DNA from: Salinivirgaceae bacterium
GTDB taxonomy: Bacteria; Bacteroidota; Bacteroidia; Bacteroidales; SZUA-534
Length of the DNA stretch: 55,988 nt
Assembly: GCA_017557785.1 (NCBI GenBank)
Contig: JAFYYA010000004.1
Coordinates: 1-55,988 of the forward strand
Direction of reading: 5' to 3'
This document shows, one piece after another, positions 37,255-45,214 of the stretch; the stretch's first letter is position 1; every line of letters begins with the position of its first letter. The position numbers and the translations under genes are program-made. The notes under the pieces were generated by a model. It saw nothing but the letters and a program-made list of their open reading frames with translations, made no database searches and was not told the DNA's origin.

Positions 37255-38853
37255 ATGATAAAACCAATCATCACCATTTTGTGCGCGGCGGCACTCGCAG
37301 TGCACGCAAACGCCACAACACAAATCAACGACTCAACACCTATCACTGACACACTTTTTGCCGCTGACACCATCGATTTTGGCTGGCCCGAACCGTCGGA
37401 CACACTCGACATTGAGGTTTCGGAAACGGTTGACAGCCTGTCGCAAATGTGGTTCGACGGGCAGGCGTCAATCGGCAACGACACATCATTCATCGCGACA
37501 GCCGACACGGCGCTAATCCCCGATTTCCCCGATTCGGTATATCGGAAAAGACTGGAAATGCTGCCGCTCGAAATCGAACTGTCGTATAACAAGGTGGTTA
37601 GCAATCTGATAAATCTCTATTCGCACAAGCGTCGCGACTTGGTTGAGAATATGCTGGGTGTGGCCGACTACTATTTCCCGATTTTCGAGGATATTTTCGA
37701 CTCAAAGGGAATGCCGACTGAACTGAAATATCTGGCTGTGATTGAGTCGGCGCTGAACCCTGTGGCCGTTTCGCGCGTAGGCGCCACTGGACTTTGGCAG
37801 TTTATGCACAGCACAGGGCGAATGTACAAACTTGAGGTGAACAGCCTTGTTGACGAGCGTCGCGACCCGATAAAATCGACCTACGCCGCCGCCAATTTTA
37901 TGAGCGATATGTACCGCACCTATCACGACTGGATTCTGGTGATTGCCGCCTACAACTGCGGTCCTGGCAATGTGAACAAGGCCATCAAGCGCAGCGGCGG
38001 AAAGCGCAACTACTGGGACATCTACTACCATCTGCCCCGCGAGACGCGCGGCTACGTGCCCGCCTACATCGCGGCAGCGTACATAATGAACTATTACGCG
38101 GAGCACAACCTGAAGCCGACAGCACCGAAAATGCCCGTGAAATGCGATACGGTTATGGTGAGCAAAAAGATTCATTTTGAGCAGATTAACCACTTTATGG
38201 GCATCCCCGTCGACGTGCTGCGAAACCTGAATCCGCAGTATCGCCACGACATCATTCCTGGCCACATCAAACCCTACGCGCTGCGCCTGCCTACCGACCA
38301 AGTGCTGCGGTTCATCGAACTTGAGGACTCGATTTCGCGCTACAACGACGCCTATTATTTCCGCCCCGAGGTGATGAACAAAAAGCCCGAACACAACACC
38401 TACATTCCTGGCCCGCCCAAAGGCGACTACAAGAAACTGACTTACACGGTGAAATCGGGCGACAACCTGGGCTTCATCTCGAGTTGGTACAATGTGCGCG
38501 TGTCCGACATCAAATACTGGAACGGAATGTCGCGCAACACCATCCGCGGCGGACAGAAACTGATTATCTACGTGCCCACATCGAAGGCATCGAAATACGA
38601 GAAAATCAACACGATGACGTTCGACGAGAAACAGGCGTCGGTGGGCAAGAAAACGACCACAACAACGCAAACGCCGACTCAATCGGCCGAACCGCTGGCT
38701 GACGGCGAGTATGAGATTTACACCGTGCGCCGCGGCGACTCGCTGTGGGAAATCGCCCGCACGTTCAACGTCACCGAGGACGACATCAAACGCTGGAACG
38801 GCTTGAGTTCGTCGCGCATCGACATCGGGCAGAAACTGAAAATCAAACGATAA
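37255..38853 (+). CDS. mltD: MltD-like membrane-bound lytic transglycosylase with two LysM domains
   Basis: Cleaves peptidoglycan glycan strands with 1,6-anhydro ends, in the periplasm. The 532-residue protein has a signal peptide (1-20), an acidic linker, and a GH23 lysozyme-like domain (about 150-290). The likely catalytic glutamate is in YLAVIESALNP; VGATGLWQFM and AAYNCGPGNVNKAI follow. Two LysM domains lie at about 391-440 (YTVKSGDNLGFISSWYNV) and 486-531 (YTVRRGDSLWEIARTFNV). It lies 16 bases after the DUF5683 gene and six bases before the SGNH hydrolase gene, so all belong to one transcript. A spoT-type gene, which often comes next in this locus, is absent here. Confidence 0.93.
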   Translation: MIKPIITILCAAALAVHANATTQINDSTPITDTLFAADTIDFGWPEPSDTLDIEVSETVDSLSQMWFDGQASIGNDTSFIATADTALIPDFPDSVYRKRLEMLPLEIELSYNKVVSNLINLYSHKRRDLVENMLGVADYYFPIFEDIFDSKGMPTELKYLAVIESALNPVAVSRVGATGLWQFMHSTGRMYKLEVNSLVDERRDPIKSTYAAANFMSDMYRTYHDWILVIAAYNCGPGNVNKAIKRSGGKRNYWDIYYHLPRETRGYVPAYIAAAYIMNYYAEHNLKPTAPKMPVKCDTVMVSKKIHFEQINHFMGIPVDVLRNLNPQYRHDIIPGHIKPYALRLPTDQVLRFIELEDSISRYNDAYYFRPEVMNKKPEHNTYIPGPPKGDYKKLTYTVKSGDNLGFISSWYNVRVSDIKYWNGMSRNTIRGGQKLIIYVPTSKASKYEKINTMTFDEKQASVGKKTTTTTQTPTQSAEPLADGEYEIYTVRRGDSLWEIARTFNVTEDDIKRWNGLSSSRIDIGQKLKIKR

Positions 38854-38858
38854 CGAGC

Positions 38859-40295
38859 GTGAAACCAATTAAGATTCTGGTCTTTCTGATTGTTACGGCG
38901 GCCATTTTGGCGGCTGTGGCAATGCTTTTTCCGAAAGACGGAATTGAGTTGGGCGGCGGAATCAAGTTGCATTTCGATTTTACTGACAGTCAGGCTGATA
39001 CGGCGCAGACCAATATTGCCGAAGTGGTTGAAATCATCGGCAACACAAGCGCCATTGAGGCCGAACTGAAAGCCGACACCACCACGCTGCCCGCCGACAC
39101 GGCTGTTCTGCCGCAGCCCGACACTCTGCCCGCAGCGCCCGCGCCAAAACCCAAACCCGCCCGCACCGACAGGCCCCGAAGCCGCCAACCCATTGAGTTT
39201 GCCGACGACGACGAGGTGCGTCTTGCGCCGTTTTTTGCCGCGCTGGCCAACTGCCAAAACCGTCAGGTGCGCATTCTGCACTACGGCGACAGTCAGATTG
39301 AGGGCGACCGCATAACGGGCTATTTCCGCAATCTTATGCAGAAAAAATACGGAGGCAGCGGCCCTGGACTAATGCCCGCCGTGCCGCCCGTGGCCAAATC
39401 GTCGGCCATAGTGCACTCGGCATCAAGCAATTGGCGCGTCCACTCAATTTATCAGAAGCGCGACACGTCGCTGCACCATCAGCGGTTCGGCATTATGGGC
39501 AGTTTCGCGCAGTTCGGCGGAAGTCAGGCGTGGATAAAATTCTCGCCTTCGGGGCAGGCGTATCGGTCGGTGAAGAAATTCACGCAGTGCAACATTTTTT
39601 ACGGCCGTGCCGACAGCGCGTTCACCGTGAAGGGCTATGCCGATGGCGAGTTGCTATGGTTCGAGGACATCGACCCGACTGCCGACACCAAGCGCCTTCA
39701 GTGGAATTTTGAGCAGACACCGACCAATTTCCGCATTGAGTTCGGCGGCAGCCAAAGTCCTGACATTTATGCGGTTACGCTCGACTCGCCCGCTGGCGTA
39801 ATGGTCGATAATCTGCCATTCCGCGGAAGCAAGGGCACCGAGTTTGTGAAAATCGACCTGGCGCAAATGAAGCAAATGGGCCACTATCTGCCTGTGAGCC
39901 TGATAATTTACGAGTTTGGTGTGAACGCCGTCACCAACCGCTCGCGCAGTTACAGTTACTACGAAGAGAATCTGCGCAAGCAACTGCAGTACCTGAAAAA
40001 AGTGTGGCCGCGCGCGGTGATTCTGGTTGTGGGCGTGAGCGATATGTCGGAAAACGGCACCAACGGCTACGTGACGCGCTCATCTGTACCGAAAGTGATT
40101 GAAGCCCAACGCAATGCGGCTATCGCCGAAGGGTGCGCGTTTTGGAACCTGTACGCCGCAATGGGCGGCCGCAACAGTATGCCCGTGTGGGTTGAGAGCG
40201 GAATGGCGCAGAAAGACTACACGCACTTCAACCGCAAGGGCGGCCACCGCGTGGCGCAGATGCTGTTTGAGGCGATAATGGACGAGGAAGAGTAG
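38859..40295 (+). CDS. Membrane-anchored SGNH/GDSL-type hydrolase
   Basis: A 478-residue protein with an N-terminal signal-anchor (about 4-22), a Pro/Ala/Thr-rich linker (60-115) and an SGNH-hydrolase domain. The catalytic serine block is LHYGDSQIEGDR (about 140-152), and the C-terminal block is KDYTHFNRKGGHR with the Asp/His pair. The VVGVSDMSENG stretch is consistent with block III. GTG 38859 is the only good start that keeps the anchor; it lies six bases after mltD. The context with MltD suggests an esterase acting on peptidoglycan O-acetyl groups, which is inference. Lipase or other acyl-esterase activity is also possible. Confidence 0.82.
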   Translation: MKPIKILVFLIVTAAILAAVAMLFPKDGIELGGGIKLHFDFTDSQADTAQTNIAEVVEIIGNTSAIEAELKADTTTLPADTAVLPQPDTLPAAPAPKPKPARTDRPRSRQPIEFADDDEVRLAPFFAALANCQNRQVRILHYGDSQIEGDRITGYFRNLMQKKYGGSGPGLMPAVPPVAKSSAIVHSASSNWRVHSIYQKRDTSLHHQRFGIMGSFAQFGGSQAWIKFSPSGQAYRSVKKFTQCNIFYGRADSAFTVKGYADGELLWFEDIDPTADTKRLQWNFEQTPTNFRIEFGGSQSPDIYAVTLDSPAGVMVDNLPFRGSKGTEFVKIDLAQMKQMGHYLPVSLIIYEFGVNAVTNRSRSYSYYEENLRKQLQYLKKVWPRAVILVVGVSDMSENGTNGYVTRSSVPKVIEAQRNAAIAEGCAFWNLYAAMGGRNSMPVWVESGMAQKDYTHFNRKGGHRVAQMLFEAIMDEEE

Positions 40296-40429
40296 CGGTT
40301 TGGGTGGAACGCGGATTGAACCGATTTGCTCAATCTAAATGTTTGAGTGCGCAATTGATAAATCGATAATCAGCCACATTTTCAACTTTTCCCCTTAAAT
40401 TTACCGCGCATAAAAATCGATTGCAAAAT

Positions 40430-41344
40430 ATGACACCGATTCTCGAAACCAACAATGTTTGCAAGCAATACGACGGCCACACGGCGCTCGACAGCGTGAG
40501 CCTGAAAGTGCCGCAGGGCATAGTGTTCGGGCTGCTGGGACCTAACGGTGCGGGCAAGACGACGCTCATCCGCATCATCAATCAGATTACCGCACCCGAC
40601 AGCGGCACCGTGCTGTTCGACGGCCACCCAATCGGGCCCGACGACATCAGCAAAATCGGCTATATGCCCGAAGAGCGCGGCCTTTACAAGAAAATGAAAG
40701 TGGGCGAGCAGGCTGTCTATCTGGCACAACTCAAGGGACTTACAAAAGCCGACGCCACACGGCGGCTGAAAGAGTGGTTCGACAAGTTTGAGATTGGCGG
40801 CTGGTGGAACCGCAAAGTTGAGGAACTCTCGAAGGGTATGCAGCAAAAGGTGCAGTTCATCACCACGGTGCTGCACGAGCCGCGGCTGCTCATCTTCGAC
40901 GAGCCGTTCAGCGGATTCGACCCCATCAACGCCAATCTGCTCAAGCAAGAGATTCTGAATCTGAAAGATAACGGCGCAACCATCATCTTCTCAACCCACA
41001 ATATGGCGTCGGTTGAAGAGATTTGCGACCACATTGCGCTCATCAACAAGTCGCGGAAGGTGCTCGACGGCACGGTCGGCGAAATTCGTCAGCAGTTCAA
41101 ACTCAACCTGTTCGAACTCAACTACATAGGCGAACATAGCAGGGCAATGCAACTGATTGAGCCGATGGTTGTTGTGAAAGACGACGAAGCGGGCGCCGTC
41201 AACCGCATCAGCGGCGAGATGAAGCCTGGATTCACCTACAACCAACTGCTTTCCGCGCTTCTGCCCGAAGTGCAGATTACGCAATTCAACGAGTTGATTC
41301 CCAATATGAACGACATCTTCATCAAGGCGGTGGGGAATAGTTGA
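40430..41344 (+). CDS. ABC transporter ATP-binding protein (NatA-like)
   Basis: The ATPase of an ABC-2 type exporter. The 304-residue protein has Walker A GPNGAGKTT (about 38-46), a Q-loop near residue 80, the signature LSKGMQQKVQ (about 136-145), Walker B LLIFDEPFSGFDP and the H-loop STHNM. A C-terminal extension of about 90 residues is typical for the NatA/CcmA-like subgroup (EELxxxKxG-like FELNYIGE segment). A TTG nine bases upstream is in frame, but the ATG at 40430 is the better start. The matching permease follows after a 245-base spacer. The cargo (sodium, drug or other) cannot be told. Confidence 0.93.
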   Translation: MTPILETNNVCKQYDGHTALDSVSLKVPQGIVFGLLGPNGAGKTTLIRIINQITAPDSGTVLFDGHPIGPDDISKIGYMPEERGLYKKMKVGEQAVYLAQLKGLTKADATRRLKEWFDKFEIGGWWNRKVEELSKGMQQKVQFITTVLHEPRLLIFDEPFSGFDPINANLLKQEILNLKDNGATIIFSTHNMASVEEICDHIALINKSRKVLDGTVGEIRQQFKLNLFELNYIGEHSRAMQLIEPMVVVKDDEAGAVNRISGEMKPGFTYNQLLSALLPEVQITQFNELIPNMNDIFIKAVGNS

Positions 41345-41589
41345 GTGTTGAGTTGTAAGTTTTTAAGTTATAAGTTATAAGATGCAAGGTGCAAGTAATT
41401 GAAAATTGAAAATGATTGCAGAAAAGCAGATAATAAACTAACCGATTCAACCCGATTTTATCCGATAACTCATTCTGATTGAATCTGATAAAATCTGTTA
41501 GAGAAAAAAGTGAAAATCAGTGTATTCTGTGTTCCCGATAACTATCGGGACAGTGCGAAAATCCTAAATTATTAAATCAAAAATCCTAA
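41345..41589. other. Low-complexity spacer between ABC ATPase and permease genes
   Basis: Contains degenerate words (TTAAGTTATAAGTTATAAG, AATTGAAAATTGAAAATG), a run of related CCGATTxxATCCGAT words, and the palindrome TCCCGATA-AC-TATCGGGA (41533-41550). No gene is seen. Confidence 0.65.
41533..41550. repeat. Perfect palindrome TCCCGATAACTATCGGGA
   Basis: 8-bp arms, 2-base centre. I recall similar CCCGATA/TATCGGG palindromes scattered in Bacteroidota spacers. Confidence 0.6.
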
Positions 41590-42924
41590 ATGAAAAAAAT
41601 TCTCACCATAATCGAGCGCGAATATCTGACGCGCGTCAAGAACAAGAGTTTCATAATTATGAGCATTCTGGGGCCGCTGCTGTTTGCGGGTCTGATGATT
41701 GCCCCGTCGCTGATTATGAATATGAACAACACCGAAGTGAGGATTGTGCAGGTGGTTGACAGCACCCACATTTTCCGCGGCCAACTGCCCGAAACGGACT
41801 ACATCAAGTTCGTCTATATGCCCGACGCGAATTTGCAGAAATACAAGTCACAGTTCAGTGAATCAGGGTTTTACGCGTTGCTATACATCAGCCACCAAAT
41901 TGTGAATTCCGACAACGCGGTGAGCCTGTATTCCGACAAAAACATCAATCTCGACCTGCGGATGCACATCTCGAACGCCATCGAGAAACGGCTCGAGAAT
42001 GAGAAACTGCGGTCGTGCGGCGTTGACCCTGGCATTCTGTCGGCCGTGAAGACGAACATCAACATCAACACCATAAAAATGACCGACGACGGCCGCGAGG
42101 AAAGTGACAATATGACGCTGAAACTGGTGTTGAGTTACCTGATGGGAATTCTGATTTATATTGCTATCTTCCTGTCGGGCAATGCGGTAATGCGTGGCGT
42201 GATTGAAGAGAAGACGAACCGAATTGTCGAGGTAATTGTGTCGTCGGTGCGGCCCGCGCAACTGATGGCGGGCAAGATTATCGGCGTGGGGCTGGTAACG
42301 CTCACGCAGTTTGCTCTGTGGATTGTGCTGACATTCAGCATCTATTCGGCCGTGGCACCGATGCTGATGCCCGACACTGCCGCCATCGGGGTTGAGACGG
42401 CGCAGCCGCTGATGTCGCAGGGCGGAAGCCAACTGGCGCCATCGCAACCCACAACCGACGAGATGGCCGACGAACTGAAGGCGATGCTCGGCACCGTGGG
42501 CAACATCAATTTCGGGGTTATCATCCTGTCGTTCATCTTCTTCTTTTTGGGCGGATACCTGCTCTACGGTTCACTTTTCGCGGCCGTGGGCTCGATGGTT
42601 GACAATGAAGCCGACACTCAGCAGTTCATTCTGCCGCTGAGCGCGCCGTTGCTGCTGTCAATCATTGTGATGACTGGAACCATTGCCAACCCCGACAGTC
42701 CTATGATATTCTGGCTGAGCATTATACCGTTCACCGCGCCCGTCTCAATGCTGACGCGAATCCCCTACGGCGTGCCCTATTCAGAAATTTTCCTATCGGC
42801 CGCGTTGCTGATTGCCACCTTTGTGGTCTGCACCTGGCTGGCTGGCAAAATATACCGCACGGGCATACTGATGTACGGCAAAAAATCGACATTGAAAGAG
42901 ATTTGGCGGTGGATTAGGCGATGA
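41590..42924 (+). CDS. ABC-2 family transporter permease (NatB-like)
   Basis: A 444-residue inner-membrane permease with an N-terminal transmembrane helix (about 20-42), a long periplasmic domain (43-175) and a C-terminal block of five or six helices (about 180-425). The NRIVEVIVSSVRPAQLMAGKIIGVGLVTLTQF motif and the GGYLLYGSLFAAVGSMVDNEADTQQF motif are typical of ABC-2/NatB-type permeases. It pairs with the ATPase at 40430. A spacer of low-complexity words separates the two, so co-transcription is likely but not certain. The exported substrate is unknown. Confidence 0.9.
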   Translation: MKKILTIIEREYLTRVKNKSFIIMSILGPLLFAGLMIAPSLIMNMNNTEVRIVQVVDSTHIFRGQLPETDYIKFVYMPDANLQKYKSQFSESGFYALLYISHQIVNSDNAVSLYSDKNINLDLRMHISNAIEKRLENEKLRSCGVDPGILSAVKTNININTIKMTDDGREESDNMTLKLVLSYLMGILIYIAIFLSGNAVMRGVIEEKTNRIVEVIVSSVRPAQLMAGKIIGVGLVTLTQFALWIVLTFSIYSAVAPMLMPDTAAIGVETAQPLMSQGGSQLAPSQPTTDEMADELKAMLGTVGNINFGVIILSFIFFFLGGYLLYGSLFAAVGSMVDNEADTQQFILPLSAPLLLSIIVMTGTIANPDSPMIFWLSIIPFTAPVSMLTRIPYGVPYSEIFLSAALLIATFVVCTWLAGKIYRTGILMYGKKSTLKEIWRWIRR

Positions 42925-43050
42925 GTGAATGAGAGAAGGATTGAATGAGTGAATGAGTGAATGGCTGAAGGTTTGAATCTTTTGCCAACACCGATTAAAT
43001 GTGTAACTTGCGCGAAACTTGAAACGGACCGCACCGAAAAACACTGAAAA

Positions 43051-43983
43051 ATGAAAGTTGCGATTATCGATTTGGGAACCAATACGTTCAACATTCTGAT
43101 TGCCGACATCCGCAAGGGGCAGCCGACCGACTATCTGCTGAAAACAAAATCGGCCGTGATGCTGGGCAAAGAAGGGCTGATGACTGGCAATCTGACCGAC
43201 AAGGCCTTTGCCCGCTCGTTTGCCGTGCTGCGCGACTACAGCAGCCTGATTAAGGACTACGGCTGCGAGAAGGTGTTCGCCTTTGGCACATCGGCCATTC
43301 GCAGCGCCAACAACTCGGCCCACCTGATTGAGAAGGTGAGCCGCGACCTTGGCATTCAGATTACGCCAATCTCGGGCGAGCAAGAGACTCAGTACGTCTT
43401 CAACGCGATGCTCAGCGCCGTTCCGCCACAGGGCGACAGCAACTATATGATGGTGGATATTGGCGGCGGCAACAACGAAGTGATTATCGGCCGCGAAAAC
43501 CGTATGCTATGGTCGGCAAGTTACGAACTTGGCAGCGCCCGCCTGCTCGAGATTTTCAAGCCGTCGGACCCAATCTCGCAAGGCGAGTTGGCTAGCATCA
43601 ACCACTATCTCGACGAGAAGATGGCCGACTTCAACGAAGCCATCAGGCAATACCCCGTCACGCGGCTCATCGGCTCGGCTGGGGCGTTCGACAGTTTCGC
43701 TGAGATGATTCATCAGAAGAAAACACAACGACCGCTGCCGCTCAACTCGAAGCACTCGAATTTCACGGCCGACGATTTCAACGGCATCTACAAAACCATC
43801 ACCAACACAACCCGCGACAAGCGCGCGCTCATTCTCGGCCTTGAGCCGCTGCGACAGGACACCATTGTAATGTCGTCAACTTTTGTTAAGTATCTGCTTG
43901 ACAAGACGCAAGTTACAAGCATTACTCAATCGTCGTATGCCTTGACAGAAGGCGTCGCAATTCAACTCGAAAACACACTTTGA
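43051..43983 (+). CDS. Ppx/GppA-family phosphatase (exopolyphosphatase-like)
   Basis: A 310-residue actin-fold phosphatase that acts on polyphosphate or guanosine pentaphosphate. The N-terminal phosphate loop is IDLGTNTFNIL, followed by FGTSAIRSANN, ISGEQETQYVF and the second phosphate motif VDIGGGNNEVII. The length of about 310 corresponds to the short, two-domain form common in Bacteroidota. TAACTTGCGCG about 45 bases upstream resembles the local promoter motif. The sigma-54 activator gene starts one base after its stop, so the two are co-transcribed, an odd partnership. Confidence 0.92.
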   Translation: MKVAIIDLGTNTFNILIADIRKGQPTDYLLKTKSAVMLGKEGLMTGNLTDKAFARSFAVLRDYSSLIKDYGCEKVFAFGTSAIRSANNSAHLIEKVSRDLGIQITPISGEQETQYVFNAMLSAVPPQGDSNYMMVDIGGGNNEVIIGRENRMLWSASYELGSARLLEIFKPSDPISQGELASINHYLDEKMADFNEAIRQYPVTRLIGSAGAFDSFAEMIHQKKTQRPLPLNSKHSNFTADDFNGIYKTITNTTRDKRALILGLEPLRQDTIVMSSTFVKYLLDKTQVTSITQSSYALTEGVAIQLENTL

Positions 43984-43984
43984 A

Positions 43985-45154
43985 ATGGCACACATACTTG
44001 TTATTGATGACGAACGCGCCATCCGCAACTCGCTGAAAGAGATTCTTGAATACGAAAAACACCGCGTGAGCCTGGCCGCCAACGGCACTGAAGGGCTCGA
44101 ACTGTTGAAGAAGGAAACGTTCGACGCGCTTCTGCTCGACATTAAAATGGAAGGCATCGACGGTATGGAAGTGCTTGAGCAGGTGTCGAAGGACTACCCC
44201 GACCTACCTGTGGTGATGATTTCGGGCCACGGAACGGTTGATACTGCCGTGAAAGCCATCAAGATGGGCGCTTTCGACTTCATTGAGAAGCCGCTCGACC
44301 TGAACCGTCTGCTCATCACCCTGCGCAACGCAATGGACAAGGGCAAACTGGTGACCGAAACCAAGACTCTGCGCAAGAAGGTGGCCGCCAAAAACCGCGA
44401 ACTGATTGGCGAGTCGGCGCCACTGAAACTGATTAAGGCGATGATTGAGAAGGTGGCCCCGACCGACGCCCGCGTGCTCATCACTGGCCAGAACGGAACT
44501 GGCAAGGAAGTGGTGGCCCGGATGATTCACAACCTAAGCAATCGCGCCGAAGCCGCATTTGTTGAAGTGAACTGCGCCGCCATTCCATCAGAACTGATTG
44601 AAAGCGAATTATTTGGTCACATGAAAGGCTCGTTCACTGGCGCTGTGAAAGACCGGGCAGGCAAATTCGAGCAGGCCGACGGTGGCACCATCTTCCTTGA
44701 CGAGATTGGCGATATGAGCCTTTCGGCGCAAGCCAAAGTGCTGCGCGCCCTGCAAGAGAACAAAATCACCCGCGTGGGTGCCGACAAGGATATTGATGTG
44801 AATGTCAGGGTGATAGCCGCCACAAACAAGAATCTTGAAGAAGAGATTAAGGCTGGGCGCTTCCGCGAAGACCTGTACCACCGCCTGAGCGTGATTCTGA
44901 TTCAAGTGCCAACGCTGAACGAGCGTGTTGAAGACATTCCGCTTCTGGCCGACCATTTCATCACGCAGATTTGCGAAGAGTCGGGCGTGGCCAAATCGAC
45001 CATCGAGCCCGACGCCCTGGCCGAACTGCAGAAAATCAACTGGACAGGCAACATCCGCGAGTTGCGCAACGTGATTGAGCGCCTGCTCATCCTTTGCGAC
45101 AAGAACATCACGGCCAAAGATGTGCAACTTTATGCGCATCCGCTGGGAAGCTGA
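43985..45154 (+). CDS. NtrC-type sigma-54 response regulator lacking the DNA-binding domain
   Basis: A 389-residue two-component response regulator. The receiver domain (1-120) has the acidic pair D8-D9, phospho-acceptor D52, S80 and K102. The AAA+ domain (about 140-372) has Walker A GQNGTGKE (168-175), the sigma-54 contact loop GSFTGA (215-220; the consensus is GAFTGA) and Walker B GGTIFLDEIGD. The protein stops 15-20 residues after the AAA+ lid, with no Fis-type helix-turn-helix. Such proteins activate from solution or through a partner. No histidine kinase is nearby. A terminator shared with recQ follows. Confidence 0.9.
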   Translation: MAHILVIDDERAIRNSLKEILEYEKHRVSLAANGTEGLELLKKETFDALLLDIKMEGIDGMEVLEQVSKDYPDLPVVMISGHGTVDTAVKAIKMGAFDFIEKPLDLNRLLITLRNAMDKGKLVTETKTLRKKVAAKNRELIGESAPLKLIKAMIEKVAPTDARVLITGQNGTGKEVVARMIHNLSNRAEAAFVEVNCAAIPSELIESELFGHMKGSFTGAVKDRAGKFEQADGGTIFLDEIGDMSLSAQAKVLRALQENKITRVGADKDIDVNVRVIAATNKNLEEEIKAGRFREDLYHRLSVILIQVPTLNERVEDIPLLADHFITQICEESGVAKSTIEPDALAELQKINWTGNIRELRNVIERLLILCDKNITAKDVQLYAHPLGS

Positions 45155-45168
45155 TAAAAGCAACAAAA

Positions 45169-45194
45169 AAACCGGAACAAATCCGGTTTTTATA
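45169..45194. terminator. Bidirectional terminator between response regulator and recQ
   Basis: AAACCGGA, loop ACAAA, TCCGGTTT, then TTTAT, between convergent genes; the A-run upstream serves the minus strand. Confidence 0.87.
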
Positions 45195-45214
45195 ATCTAT
45201 AGTACTCAACAAGT

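Noticed and set aside
37702-38868. 388-codon open frame antisense to mltD
   Set aside because: Shadow of mltD; no features.
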